A DNA stretch of 64,000 nucleotides from Bog-756 sp963830165 (GTDB lineage Bacteria; Actinomycetota; Acidimicrobiia; Acidimicrobiales; RAAP-2): assembly GCA_963830165.1 (NCBI GenBank), contig CAWHKZ010000008.1:310001-374000 (forward strand), given 5' to 3'. Each line of letters begins with the position of its first letter. Within the stretch, counting starts at the first letter, position 1. The notes beneath the pieces are model-generated. The model was not told the origin of the DNA, ran no database searches, and worked only from the letters and a program-made list of their open reading frames with translations. A program made the translations under genes and the position numbers. Shown here piece after piece: positions 1 to 8,800 of this stretch.

Positions 1-139
1 GGGGGATGCTCACGTCCAGGGCCACCCCGACGGCCACGGCAGCCAGCGCGACGAGCAGCGGGGCGGTGAGGAACGACCAGTGGGGCCGGATGTCGACGAG
101 GACCTCCTCGGCCGGCAGCAGCTGTGGGCGGGGCGGCAC
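1..139 (-). CDS. PH-domain (bPH2-type) membrane protein, 5' part only
   Basis: Only the first 46 codons lie in the window; the rest runs off the left edge. The frame opens with GTG at 139, straight after an in-frame TGA, and reads PPRPQLLPAEEVLVDIRPHW followed by a hydrophobic stretch that forms a first membrane helix (SFLTAPLLVALAAVAVGVAL). A short LLPxEEVLVDxRPHW leader followed by a membrane hairpin is typical of small actinobacterial membrane proteins with a bacterial PH domain; that domain itself is outside the window, so the family call is an inference from the N-terminus. The gene diverges from the helicase gene starting at 250, leaving about 110 bases for both promoters. Confidence 0.6.
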   Translation of the reverse strand, partial: MPPRPQLLPAEEVLVDIRPHWSFLTAPLLVALAAVAVGVALDVSIP

Positions 140-249
140 CGGTCAGTCCGGGTCGACGAGGCGAAGGGGCGGACGTCCGGGCACCGGCTCAATCTACCGA
201 GGCCGCCGCTCGAGCCCGGGCGCCACACCCCACCGGTAGCCTCAGCCCC

Positions 250-1863
250 GTGGAACCCCTCGCGCCGATGCCGCCTCCAGCCGGCGACAGCTTCGAGCGG
301 GCGTGCGCCGACCTCACCCCGGCCCAGGGTCGCGCCGTGGGATCGACGGCCGATGCCGTGTGCATCGTGGCCGGAGCCGGATCGGGCAAGACGCGCGTCC
401 TCACCCTGCGGGTCGCCCGCCGGATCCGCGACGGCTCGGCCGGGGCCGACCACACCGTGGTGTGCACCTTCACCCGCAAGGCGGCCCTCGAGCTGCGCGA
501 CCGGCTCGGCCGCTACGGCGTTCCCGTCTCCGGCCCGGGTGGTCCGGGGGGGAGTCCCACACCCGGCGTGCGGGCCGGCACCCTCCACCAGCTCGCCCTG
601 ACCCTGCTGCGGCGCCGGGCGGCCGACGCCGGGCGCCCCGCCCCGGCACTCGTCGAACACCGCTGGCGGACCCTCGCCCAATTGTGCGGCGACCGGTCCG
701 TGGCCTCGGCCGCCGACACCGAGATCGGATGGGCCAAGGCCCGCTGCCTCGACCCATCGGCCTACGCCGCCGCGGCCGACGGACGGCGCGCCACGTTGGC
801 CCCCGATCGCGTGGCCGAGATCTACTCGGCCTACGAGGACCTGCTGGCCCGCCGCGGCCGGTTGGACCTCGACGACGTGCTGCTGCGGGCCGCCGACTTG
901 CTCCACGACGACCGGTCGGCGGCCGAACTGGCCCACTGGCGCTACCGCCACGTGGCGGTCGACGAATTCCAGGACGTGAACCCGGCGCAGTTCCGCCTCA
1001 TCGAGGCGCTCCTCGGCACCCGGTACGACCTGTGCGCGGTGGGCGACCCCAACCAGGCCATCTACGGCTGGAACGGGGCCGATCCGGGGCTCTTGGCGTC
1101 GCTGCCCGAACGGGTGCCCGGCCTCGACGTCGTCCATCTGGACCAGAACCACCGGTGCACCCCCCAGGTGGTGGCCGCGGCGGCCGCCGCCCTCGGGCCC
1201 ACCGCGGTGGCGCCACCCCGGTCGGCCGCGTCCGACGGCCCCGTGCCCACCATCACCGCGTTCGCCGACGACCGCGCCGAGGGCGAGGAGGTGGCCGCCC
1301 GGATCCTCGAACGGGCCGAGGCCGGCATGCGCTGGTCCGACCAGGCCGTACTAGCCCGCACCCACGAGCTGCTGGCCGGGATCCGCCAGGCCCTCGACGG
1401 GGCCGGCATCCCGTGCCGCTTCGCCCCGGCCCCCGAGTCGAGCGAGGCCGAGGCGCCGGGCCCGGCCACCGGACGCGCCGCGGCCCGCCTGCAGTCGTCC
1501 GGTCGGGGCGACCCCGGCGGCGGGGTGGAGCTGGCCACCTTCCACCGGGCCAAGGGGCTCGAGTGGGAGGCGGTGGCGGTCGTCGGACTGGAGGAGGGGT
1601 TCGTACCCGTCGTCCACGCCACCACGCCCGAGGACGTGGCCGAGGAGCGGCGGCTGCTGTACGTGGCGCTCACCCGGGCGGCCCGGGTGCTCGAGTGCTC
1701 GTGGGCGCGCTCGCGGACGATGGGTGGCGGGCGGCCGATGGAACGCCGGCCCTCACCGTGGCTGGCCGACCTTGTGGGAAGCGCCACCGACGGCCGCACC
1801 CGTCCCGGCCCGCGTCCGGCGGCCGAGCGCTTCGCCGAGCTTCGGGCCAATCTGCGGGGCTGA
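250..1863 (+). CDS. UvrD/PcrA-like superfamily 1A DNA helicase, short form
   Basis: A predicted 3'-5' ATP-dependent DNA helicase of about 537 residues. Visible motifs in order: Walker A AGAGSGKTRVL (near residue 50), motif Ia CTFTRKAALELRDRL, Walker B VAVDEFQDVNPAQ, motif III VGDPNQAIYGWNGAD, motif IV LDQNHRCTPQVV, motif V FHRAKGLEWEAVAVVGLEEG and motif VI RRLLYVALTRAA. The spacing between motifs IV and V is short, so most of subdomain 2B, which is large in UvrD/PcrA (usually 700 residues or more), is missing. It resembles mycobacterial UvrD2 without its C-terminal HRDC domain. GTG at 250 is chosen because the reading upstream of it lacks helicase similarity; the frame is open back to GTG at 124, which would overlap the divergent gene. 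Confidence 0.85.
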   Translation: MEPLAPMPPPAGDSFERACADLTPAQGRAVGSTADAVCIVAGAGSGKTRVLTLRVARRIRDGSAGADHTVVCTFTRKAALELRDRLGRYGVPVSGPGGPGGSPTPGVRAGTLHQLALTLLRRRAADAGRPAPALVEHRWRTLAQLCGDRSVASAADTEIGWAKARCLDPSAYAAAADGRRATLAPDRVAEIYSAYEDLLARRGRLDLDDVLLRAADLLHDDRSAAELAHWRYRHVAVDEFQDVNPAQFRLIEALLGTRYDLCAVGDPNQAIYGWNGADPGLLASLPERVPGLDVVHLDQNHRCTPQVVAAAAAALGPTAVAPPRSAASDGPVPTITAFADDRAEGEEVAARILERAEAGMRWSDQAVLARTHELLAGIRQALDGAGIPCRFAPAPESSEAEAPGPATGRAAARLQSSGRGDPGGGVELATFHRAKGLEWEAVAVVGLEEGFVPVVHATTPEDVAEERRLLYVALTRAARVLECSWARSRTMGGGRPMERRPSPWLADLVGSATDGRTRPGPRPAAERFAELRANLRG

Positions 1864-1880
1864 CCGCGGCGGTCCGGTGG

Positions 1881-2663
1881 TCAGCTCACCTCGGTGTCGA
1901 TGAACACCGCGGTATGGTCCGAAGGCTTCTCCCCCTTGCGGGCCTGCCGGTCGATGAGTGCGAAGGTCGTGGTTCGGGCCAGGACCTCGGTCACCAGGAT
2001 CAGGTCGATGCGCATCCCGCGGTGGCGATGGAACGACCCGCCGCGGTAGTCCCACCAGCTGAACAGCTGGTCGTCGGGATAGCGCTCCCGGAAGGCGTCG
2101 ACCAGGCCCCAGGACTCGAGCGAAGCCAGTGCGGCGCGCTCGGGCGGGCTGACGTGGGTCATCCCCTCGAACTCGGACGGGTCCCACACGTCGCGGTCCT
2201 CGGGGGCCACGTTGAAGTCGCCGCAGACCGCCACCGGCCGGTCCGGCGAGGTCGTCTCGTCGAGCAGCCCGCGCAGGCGGGCCAGCCAGGCCAGCTTGGC
2301 CGGGTAGTGCTCGTCGTCGAGAGCCCGGCCGTTCGGGACGTAGACCGAGTGGACGCGCACGCCTCCGCAATCGGCGGCGATGAGGCGCGTGCCCTCCTCG
2401 TCCTCGGAGGTCCCGAGACCGGTCGACACGTCGGCGAGTCCGACCCTGCTGATGATGGCCACGCCGTTCCACCGGCCGTCGCCGTGGTGGGCCGACTCGT
2501 AGCCGAGCGCGGCGAAGGCGCCGTGGGGGAATGCGGCGTCGGCCTGCTTGGTCTCCTGGAGGCACAGCACGTCAGGACGCGCGTAGTCGATCCACTCCTC
2601 CACGCGGGGCAGCCGGGCGGTCAGCGAGTTGACGTTCCAGGTGGCGATGCGCACGGTCGTCAA
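1881..2663 (-). CDS. xthA: Exodeoxyribonuclease III (AP endonuclease)
   Basis: A 260-residue EEP-family nuclease that acts on abasic sites and 3' blocked ends in base-excision repair. The N-terminus RIATWNVNSL contributes the metal-binding Asn, LCLQETK the catalytic Glu, VCGDFNVAPEDRDVWD the Asp-Asn pair, and the C-terminus RKGEKPSDHTAVFI the terminal Asp-His pair; length matches the family. The start is TTG at 2663, which overlaps the TGA of the dehydratase gene as TTGA, suggesting translational coupling; an in-frame GTG at 2654 is an alternative giving MRIATWNVNS, the more usual XthA beginning. It converges on the helicase gene with 17 bases between stops. Confidence 0.93.
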   Translation of the reverse strand: MTTVRIATWNVNSLTARLPRVEEWIDYARPDVLCLQETKQADAAFPHGAFAALGYESAHHGDGRWNGVAIISRVGLADVSTGLGTSEDEEGTRLIAADCGGVRVHSVYVPNGRALDDEHYPAKLAWLARLRGLLDETTSPDRPVAVCGDFNVAPEDRDVWDPSEFEGMTHVSPPERAALASLESWGLVDAFRERYPDDQLFSWWDYRGGSFHRHRGMRIDLILVTEVLARTTTFALIDRQARKGEKPSDHTAVFIDTEVS

Positions 2664-3094
2664 CCGTCCGACGGCAGGTCGGCGTCGACCAGGACGAAGA
2701 GCAGGTCGGCCTCGCAGGCCAGTTTGCCGTCGACGGTGGCCCGGCCCGACCCCTTGCCGGCCCGGGAGGACATCCGCCCGAGCGTCACCTCGAGCTCGAG
2801 CAGGTCGCCGGGGACGACCTGGCGGCGGAAGCGGGCCCGCTCGATGCCGCCGAACAGCGGCAGCTTGCCGGCGAAGGCCGGGTCGCTCAGGACCGCGCAG
2901 GCCCCGAGCTGGGCGAGGGACTCCACCATCAGGACGCCGGGCAGCGTCGGCCGACCCGGGAAGTGTCCGGCGAAGAAGGCCTCGTCGCCGGTCAGCCGCC
3001 AGGCCCCCGTGGCCGACTGACCGGCCTCGATGGAACGCAGCTCGGTGATGAACAGGAAAGGGTCCCGGTGGGGCAGGTAGTCGTCGGCTCGCAC
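2660..3094 (-). CDS. FabZ-like 3-hydroxyacyl-ACP dehydratase
   Basis: A 144-residue single hot-dog protein. The core GHFPGRPTLPGVLMVESLAQ carries the catalytic His and the helix Glu of FabZ, and LPHRDPFLFITEL is the usual N-terminal strand, so the predicted reaction is dehydration of 3-hydroxyacyl-ACP in fatty acid synthesis. It is a little shorter than E. coli FabZ (about 151). GTG at 3094 starts the frame right before RADDYLPHRDPF; upstream the same frame continues but is antisense-like and overlaps the RNase gene. Which acyl chains it handles cannot be told from sequence; a role in a specialised lipid pathway is possible. Confidence 0.85.
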   Translation of the reverse strand: MRADDYLPHRDPFLFITELRSIEAGQSATGAWRLTGDEAFFAGHFPGRPTLPGVLMVESLAQLGACAVLSDPAFAGKLPLFGGIERARFRRQVVPGDLLELEVTLGRMSSRAGKGSGRATVDGKLACEADLLFVLVDADLPSDG

Positions 3095-3135
3095 GGCCAG
3101 CAGGTTACCGGCCCCCGCCGTCCCGACCCGTCCCG

Positions 3136-4401
3136 TCAGGCGGCACCGTTGCCCACGCCGGGCAGTCTCAGCTCGGCCCGGCGTCGCGGGGCGTCGAGAG
3201 ACACCAGCTCGAACGTCCGCGTCTCGCCCTTGGTGAGGACGGACCGGGCCTTGGCCGGCGGCGGGTCGCCGAGGGCGCGCAGCGGTACGTGGCAGACCAT
3301 CCCACCGACGTCGATGTGGGCCCCGTGGGAGGTGAAGGCGGCCACCTCCCCCTCCATGGTCGAACCGATGGGGTGGTCGGCCACGAAGGTGATGAACGTC
3401 ATGGCGTCGTTGAGGGCCTCGTTCGACCCGCCCTTGGCCCGCCGGGCCGGCGGCGGCTCGGTGTCGGCGGCGGGTTCCGTGGCTCCCTTGGTGGCCTTGG
3501 CGGCCTTCTTGGCCGGTGCCGTCTTGGCGGCCTTGGCCGCCTTCGTCGCCTTGGTGGCGGCCTTCGTCGCCTTGGCGGCCGGCTCGGATCCGTCGTCGGC
3601 CGTCGTGGTCGCCTTGGCGGCCTTGGCGGCCCTCTTGGCCGGTGCGGCCTTGGTGGCCGCCTTCGTCGCCTTGGTGGCCTTGGCGACCTTGGTGGCCTTC
3701 TTCGTCGCCTTCGCCGCCTTCGTCGCCTTCGGGCGGTCGACCATGTCGTAGGCGTCGTCGGCGTCGACGGTGTCCGACGCCACCGCGGCCTCGACCGGTG
3801 GTGCCGCCTTCTTCGACGACCGGCGCCGGCGGGCCGGGGTCGGCGCCTCGGTCGGCGCGTCCGGCGTCTCGTCCAGCTCGCCGTCGGCGGCGCCGGCCGC
3901 GCCGGCCGCCGCCTTGGCCTCGCGCTTGGACTGGGCGGTCACCGAACGGCTGCGGGGCCCGCGCACCGGGGTGCGTGGGGTGAACACCCACCCCACGCCG
4001 GGCACGGGCTTGCCGCCGATGAGGCGACCCGGCTCGAAGAGCCACGGGCGCTCGGCGTGGAACTCCTGGAAGGAGTCGTTGGACAGCACGAGGGCACCGG
4101 ACTTCTCGGCGATGCGCAGGATGAACCCGTCGCCCCGGCCGACGGCCCCGGCGGGCGGCGTGACCATCTCGCCGTGCTCGATGGCCTCCTCGAACTGGCG
4201 GACCTCGCCCGGGTCGATGCGGTGGCCGAAGGAGGCGTCGACCACGACGGTCACGTCCTCGGCGGTGAATCCCTTGTACTCCTCGAGGAAGGTCTCGATC
4301 GCCTCGTTCAGCTGAGCCAGACTCGGAAGGGTGCGACCCTCGGTTGCAATATTGGACCCGTCGACGACGATGCGCCGGCGGGCCGGGGATTCAGGTTCCA
4401 T
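3136..4401 (-). CDS. NYN-domain ribonuclease with Lys/Ala-rich linker and S1 domain
   Basis: A 421-residue three-part protein. Residues 9 to about 140 form a PIN-like NYN domain of the Zc3h12a (regnase) type: RRIVVDGSNIATEGR begins strand 1 with the acidic residue, DVTVVVDASFGHRID follows, and GRGDGFILRIAEKSGALVLS supplies the later acidic residues. Residues about 195-325 are low-complexity, built from KAT, KAA and TKA units like histone H1 or HU tails. The last 90 residues read as an S1-type RNA-binding fold (GSTMEGEVAAFTSHGAHIDV, then VCHVPLRALG). The expected activity is metal-dependent RNA cleavage, with the tail and S1 part binding nucleic acid; the substrate is unknown. ATG at 4401; it diverges from the peptidase gene at 4522. 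Confidence 0.8.
   Translation of the reverse strand: MEPESPARRRIVVDGSNIATEGRTLPSLAQLNEAIETFLEEYKGFTAEDVTVVVDASFGHRIDPGEVRQFEEAIEHGEMVTPPAGAVGRGDGFILRIAEKSGALVLSNDSFQEFHAERPWLFEPGRLIGGKPVPGVGWVFTPRTPVRGPRSRSVTAQSKREAKAAAGAAGAADGELDETPDAPTEAPTPARRRRSSKKAAPPVEAAVASDTVDADDAYDMVDRPKATKAAKATKKATKVAKATKATKAATKAAPAKRAAKAAKATTTADDGSEPAAKATKAATKATKAAKAAKTAPAKKAAKATKGATEPAADTEPPPARRAKGGSNEALNDAMTFITFVADHPIGSTMEGEVAAFTSHGAHIDVGGMVCHVPLRALGDPPPAKARSVLTKGETRTFELVSLDAPRRRAELRLPGVGNGAA
3480..3740. repeat. Low-complexity Lys/Ala-coding tract
   Basis: Repeated short units such as GCCTTGGTGGC and CTTCGTCGCC, on the plus strand, encode the KAT/KAA runs of the NYN-S1 protein on the minus strand. Units are imperfect and vary from 9 to 15 bases. 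This is a coding repeat, not an intergenic element. Confidence 0.8.
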
Positions 4402-4521
4402 AGGTGGGTCCAGTCAACCACCTGGTCGACCGGTGCCTGGACATGCCCCCAGTTCAGCGCCGTCGGAGCGACCACCGGTCCGCCCGGGACGCCGCGCCCC
4501 GGGGGTCGTAGGATCGCGGGG

Positions 4522-5868
4522 GTGACGACCGACACCCAGCGGGCCGACGAGGCCACCGACCTGCTCCAGCACCTGATCCGCAACGCCTGCGTCAACGACG
4601 GGACGCCCGCGTCGGGCCAGGAGGGGCGCAGCGCCGAGCTGCTCCAGGGCTACCTCGAGGGAACCGGCGTCGACCTGCAGACCTACGAGCCCTCCCCCGG
4701 TCGCAAGACGCTGGTGGCCAAGCTGGCCGGGACCGACCCGTCGGCGCCGTCGCTGACGCTGCTCGGCCACACCGACGTGGTGCCGGCCACCGCCGCCGAC
4801 TGGACCCACGACCCCTTCGGCGGCGAGCTCATCGACGGCGAGGTGTGGGGACGGGGCGCCATCGACATGCTCAACCTCACGTCCACCATGGCGACCGCGT
4901 TCCGCCACCTGGCGCTCGACGGTTTCCGGCCGAAGGGCGACCTGACCTATATCGCCGTGGCCGACGAGGAGGCACTGTCCACCTTCGGCGCCCGGTGGTT
5001 GTGCGCCAACCACGCCGACGACGTCCGCTCCGACTACGTCATCACCGAGTCGGGAGGCTTCCCGATGGTGGGCACCGACGGACTGCCCCGGCTGCCCGTC
5101 ATCGTCGGCGAGAAGGGCGTGTTCTGGTGCAACCTGACCGTGCGGGGCACCCCGGGCCATGCCAGCCAGCCGCTGCGCACCGACAACGCGCTGGTCAAGG
5201 CGGCCGAGGTCGTGCGGCGCATCGACGAGTACCGGCCCCGGGCCGAGCTGCACGAGGCGTGGGTCCGTTTCATCGACGGGCTCGGGTTCCCGCCCGAGCT
5301 CAGCGAGCCCCTGCTCGACCCCGACCGGATCGACGACTTCTGCGACGAGTTGCCCCTGCTGGGCCTGGCCCGCCAGGCCCACGCCTGCACCCACACCACC
5401 CTGGCCCCGACGATCATCCACGGCGGCACCAAGACCAACGTGATCCCCGACCGCGTCGAGCTGTCGGTCGACATCCGGGCGCTCCCGGGGTGGGACACCG
5501 GTGAGGTCCGGGCCATGCTCGACGAGGTGCTCGGCGACCTGGCCGACGACGTGGAGATCGCCTTCCAGTCCGAGGAGCCCGCCTCCACCTCCCCCATCGA
5601 CACACCGCTCTGGGACGCCCTGCAGCGGGTCAGCCGGGGCTTCTACCCGGGCGCCACCACCGTCCCCTTCCTCACCGTCGGGGCCACCGACGCCCGCTAC
5701 ACCCGCACCCTCGGCGCCGTGTCCTACGGGTTCGGCCTGCACAGCACGGCCATCGGCTTCGAGCAGTACGGGGCGATGTTCCACGGCGTCGACGAGCGGG
5801 TCGACATCGAGTCACTCCGCCTGTCGACCGAGATGTGGATGGCGCTGGCCCACGACTTCCTGGTCTGA
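4522..5868 (+). CDS. M20 family metallopeptidase
   Basis: A 448-residue zinc peptidase/deacylase of the ArgE/DapE/carboxypeptidase G2 group. The metal and catalytic residues are present in order: LLGHTDVVPA (first His and the nearby Asp), GRGAIDMLN (bridging Asp), AVADEEALS (catalytic Glu pair), VITESGG (Glu) and the C-terminal His in FGLHSTAIGFEQYGAMFHG. The dimerisation lid lies around VRGTPGHASQPLRTDNALVK. GTG at 4522 is the first start after the divergent RNase promoter region. The substrate is not evident; similar actinobacterial proteins are annotated as peptidases or acylamino-acid hydrolases. Confidence 0.9.
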   Translation: MTTDTQRADEATDLLQHLIRNACVNDGTPASGQEGRSAELLQGYLEGTGVDLQTYEPSPGRKTLVAKLAGTDPSAPSLTLLGHTDVVPATAADWTHDPFGGELIDGEVWGRGAIDMLNLTSTMATAFRHLALDGFRPKGDLTYIAVADEEALSTFGARWLCANHADDVRSDYVITESGGFPMVGTDGLPRLPVIVGEKGVFWCNLTVRGTPGHASQPLRTDNALVKAAEVVRRIDEYRPRAELHEAWVRFIDGLGFPPELSEPLLDPDRIDDFCDELPLLGLARQAHACTHTTLAPTIIHGGTKTNVIPDRVELSVDIRALPGWDTGEVRAMLDEVLGDLADDVEIAFQSEEPASTSPIDTPLWDALQRVSRGFYPGATTVPFLTVGATDARYTRTLGAVSYGFGLHSTAIGFEQYGAMFHGVDERVDIESLRLSTEMWMALAHDFLV

Positions 5869-5896
5869 GCGAGCACCTGCCCGACGCTCGCGGCCC

Positions 5897-8800
5897 TCAG
5901 CCCACCGCCCGGACCAGCAGGTCCTCCTGCTCGAGCCGGTGCAGCGCGGCGCTGCCCGAGGCGGGGCTGGCCGACTCGGCCCGGCTGACGTGGCGGAGCA
6001 GGTGCGTCTTGCGCAGCAGCCGGTGGAGCCGGCTGTGGACGAAGTTCCACGCGCCCATGTTCTCGGGCTCCTCCTGCAGCCACACCACCTCCTCGGCCTG
6101 CGGGTAGCGGGCCAGAACGTCGGCCAGGTGGTCCTTGGGCCACGGGTAGAGCTGCTCGATCCGCACGACGGCCACGTGGGCCCCGGCCTCACCCAGCCCG
6201 TCGCGGCGGGCCAGTGCGTCGAAGGCCACCTTCCCGGTGCACAGCACCACGCGGTCGACCGCCGCCCGGTCGAACCCGTCGGAGTCGGCCGCCGGGTCGT
6301 CGAGCACCTCGGCGAAGCTGCCCGACGTGAAGGCGGAGATCGGTGACCGGGCCTGGCGGGCCCGCAGCAGCGACTTGGGCGTGAAGACGATGAGCGGCTT
6401 GCGGTCCGGGATGCGCACCTGGGCGCGCAACAGGTGGAAGTACTGGGCGGCGGTGGTCGGCTCGGCCACCCGTAGGTTGCCCCGGGCGCTCAGCGTGAGG
6501 AACCGCTCGATGCGGGCCGAGGAGTGCTCGGGGCCCTGGCCCTCGTACCCGTGGGGCAGCAGGAGGACGAGCCCCGAGCGCTGCCCCCACTTGTCCTCGG
6601 CGGCCACCAGGAAGTTGTCGACGATGATCTCCGCGCCATTCCAGAAGTCGCCGAACTGGGCCTCCCAGGCCACCAGGTCGTCCGGGGCGTCGACCGAGTA
6701 GCCGTACTCGAAGCCCACGCACGCGTATTCGGACAGGAGTGAGTCCCGGATGGTGAAGCGCCCACCCTCCAGGCCCTCGAGAGGCACGTGCTCCGAGCCC
6801 GTCTCGTAGTCGACGAGCACGGCGTGGCGTTGGGAGAACGTCCCCCGGCGGGTGTCCTGACCGGTCACCCGGACGTTGGTGCCCTCGAGCAGGAGGGAGC
6901 CGAAGGCCAGTGCCTCGCCCAGCGCCCAGTCGATCTCACCGTCGGCCACCACCTTGTCGCGCTGCTCGAACTGGCGGGCCAGCTTCGGGTGGAGCACGAA
7001 CCCGTCGGGCACCGAGCGCACGACCGTGGCGAGGCGGGACACCGTCTCGGGGTCGATGCCGGTCTCCACCCTCGGGATCATGAGGTCGGGCTGGACGTAC
7101 TCGGGCAGGGTGAGCGGCGCCGGCGGCAGCCCCTCCGCCTCGGCCCGCGTCTCGTCCAGCGCGGCCTGCAGTCGGGCCGAGAAGTCGTCGAGGGCCTGTT
7201 CGGCCTCCTCCAACGAGATGTCACCGCGACGGACCAGCGCCTCGGTGTAGAGCTTGCGCACCGAGCGCTTGGCGTCGATCAGCGCGTACATGCGGGGCTG
7301 CGTGTAGCTCGGGTCGTCGCCCTCGTTGTGGCCGTGCTTGCGGTAGCAGACCATGTCGATGACGACGTCCTTGTGGAAGGCCTGCCGGAAGCCGAAGGCG
7401 AGGCGGGCGGCCCGGGCACAGGCCTCGGGGTCGTCGCCGTTGACGTGGAAGATCGGCGCCTGGACCATCTTGGCCACGTCGGTCGGGTACACCGAGCTGC
7501 GGGCCGCGTCGGGCGCGGTGGTGAAGCCGAGCTGGTTGTTGATGACCACGTGGACCGTGCCACCGGTGCGGTAGCCGGCCAGCTGCGACAGGTTGAGGGT
7601 CTCGGCCACCACACCCTGACCGGCGAACGCGGCGTCGCCGTGGAGCAGGATCGGCAGGATCGGGAACGGGTCCCCCGTCCCGTCGACGAGGTGCTTCCCG
7701 CTCCCCCGCTCGCCCCCGAGGGCGTCCTGGCGGGCGCGGGCCATGCCGACCACCACGGGGTCGACCGCCTCGAGGTGGGACGGGTTGGACGCCATCGTGA
7801 CCGGGATGGAGCCGCCGCCGCGACCGACGAACCGGCCGGTGGCGCCCTTGTGGTACTTCACGTCGCCCGAGCCCTGGACCGACTCGGGATCGAGGTTGCC
7901 CTCGAACTCCTCGAAGATCTCGCCGTAGGACTTGCCCACGATGTTGGCCAGGACGTTGAGCCGGCCTCGGTGGGACATGCCCATGACGGACTCGTGGAGG
8001 CCCTCGACCACGGCCTCGTCGAGGAGGGTGTCGAGGATGACGATGGCCGACTCGGCACCCTCGAGGCCGAACCGCTTCTGGCCCACGTAGCGCGTGTGGA
8101 GGAAGCGCTCGAACACCTCGGCGGCATTCAGCCGGTCCAGGATGTGGCGCTGCTCGTCCGGGGCCGTGAGCGTCGACACGCCTTCGACGTGCTGTTGGAT
8201 CCAGCGCTTCTGCTCGGGATCCTGGATGTGCATGTACTCGACCCCCAGCGTGCGGCAGTAGGCGTCGCGCAGCACCGACAGGATCTCGTCGAGGGTGGCC
8301 AGGCGCTTGCCGGCCAGGCCGTCGGCCACGAAGGTCCGGGGCAGGTCCCAGATGGTCAGTCCGTAGTGGAGCGGGTCGAGCTCGGGGTGGAGGTCGACGG
8401 GCTCGGCGTCGAGCGGATCGAGGTGGGCGATGAGGTGCCCCCGCACCCGGTACATGTTGACCAGGGTCTGGACGTGGTTCTGCTTGATGAGCCGCTCGTG
8501 GCCGCCGTCGGAGTCCTCGAGGGCCGAGTGGTCGTCGGGCTGCCAGGTCACCGGCTCGTAGGGGATGCCGAGGGACTCGAACACCTCCTCGTAGAAGCCG
8601 TGCCGGCCCATGAGGCACTCGGAGACGTGGGCCAGGAAGAGCCCCGACTCGGCACCCTGGATGATCCGGTGGTCGTAGGTGGAGGTGACGGTCACCGTCT
8701 TGCCCACGCCCAGCTCGGCCAACATGCGGGGATCGGACGCCTCGAAGCCGGGTGGCACGGTGAGGGCGCCGACGCCCACGATGACGCCCTGGCCGGGCAT

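Noticed and set aside
303..3020. A 905-codon plus-strand frame across the helicase and xthA
   Set aside because: Its translation is Arg/Pro/Gly-rich and overlaps two recognisable genes in other frames.
3289..4521. N-terminal extension of the M20 peptidase frame
   Set aside because: The upstream part is antisense to the NYN-S1 gene and low in complexity; the family start is at 4522.
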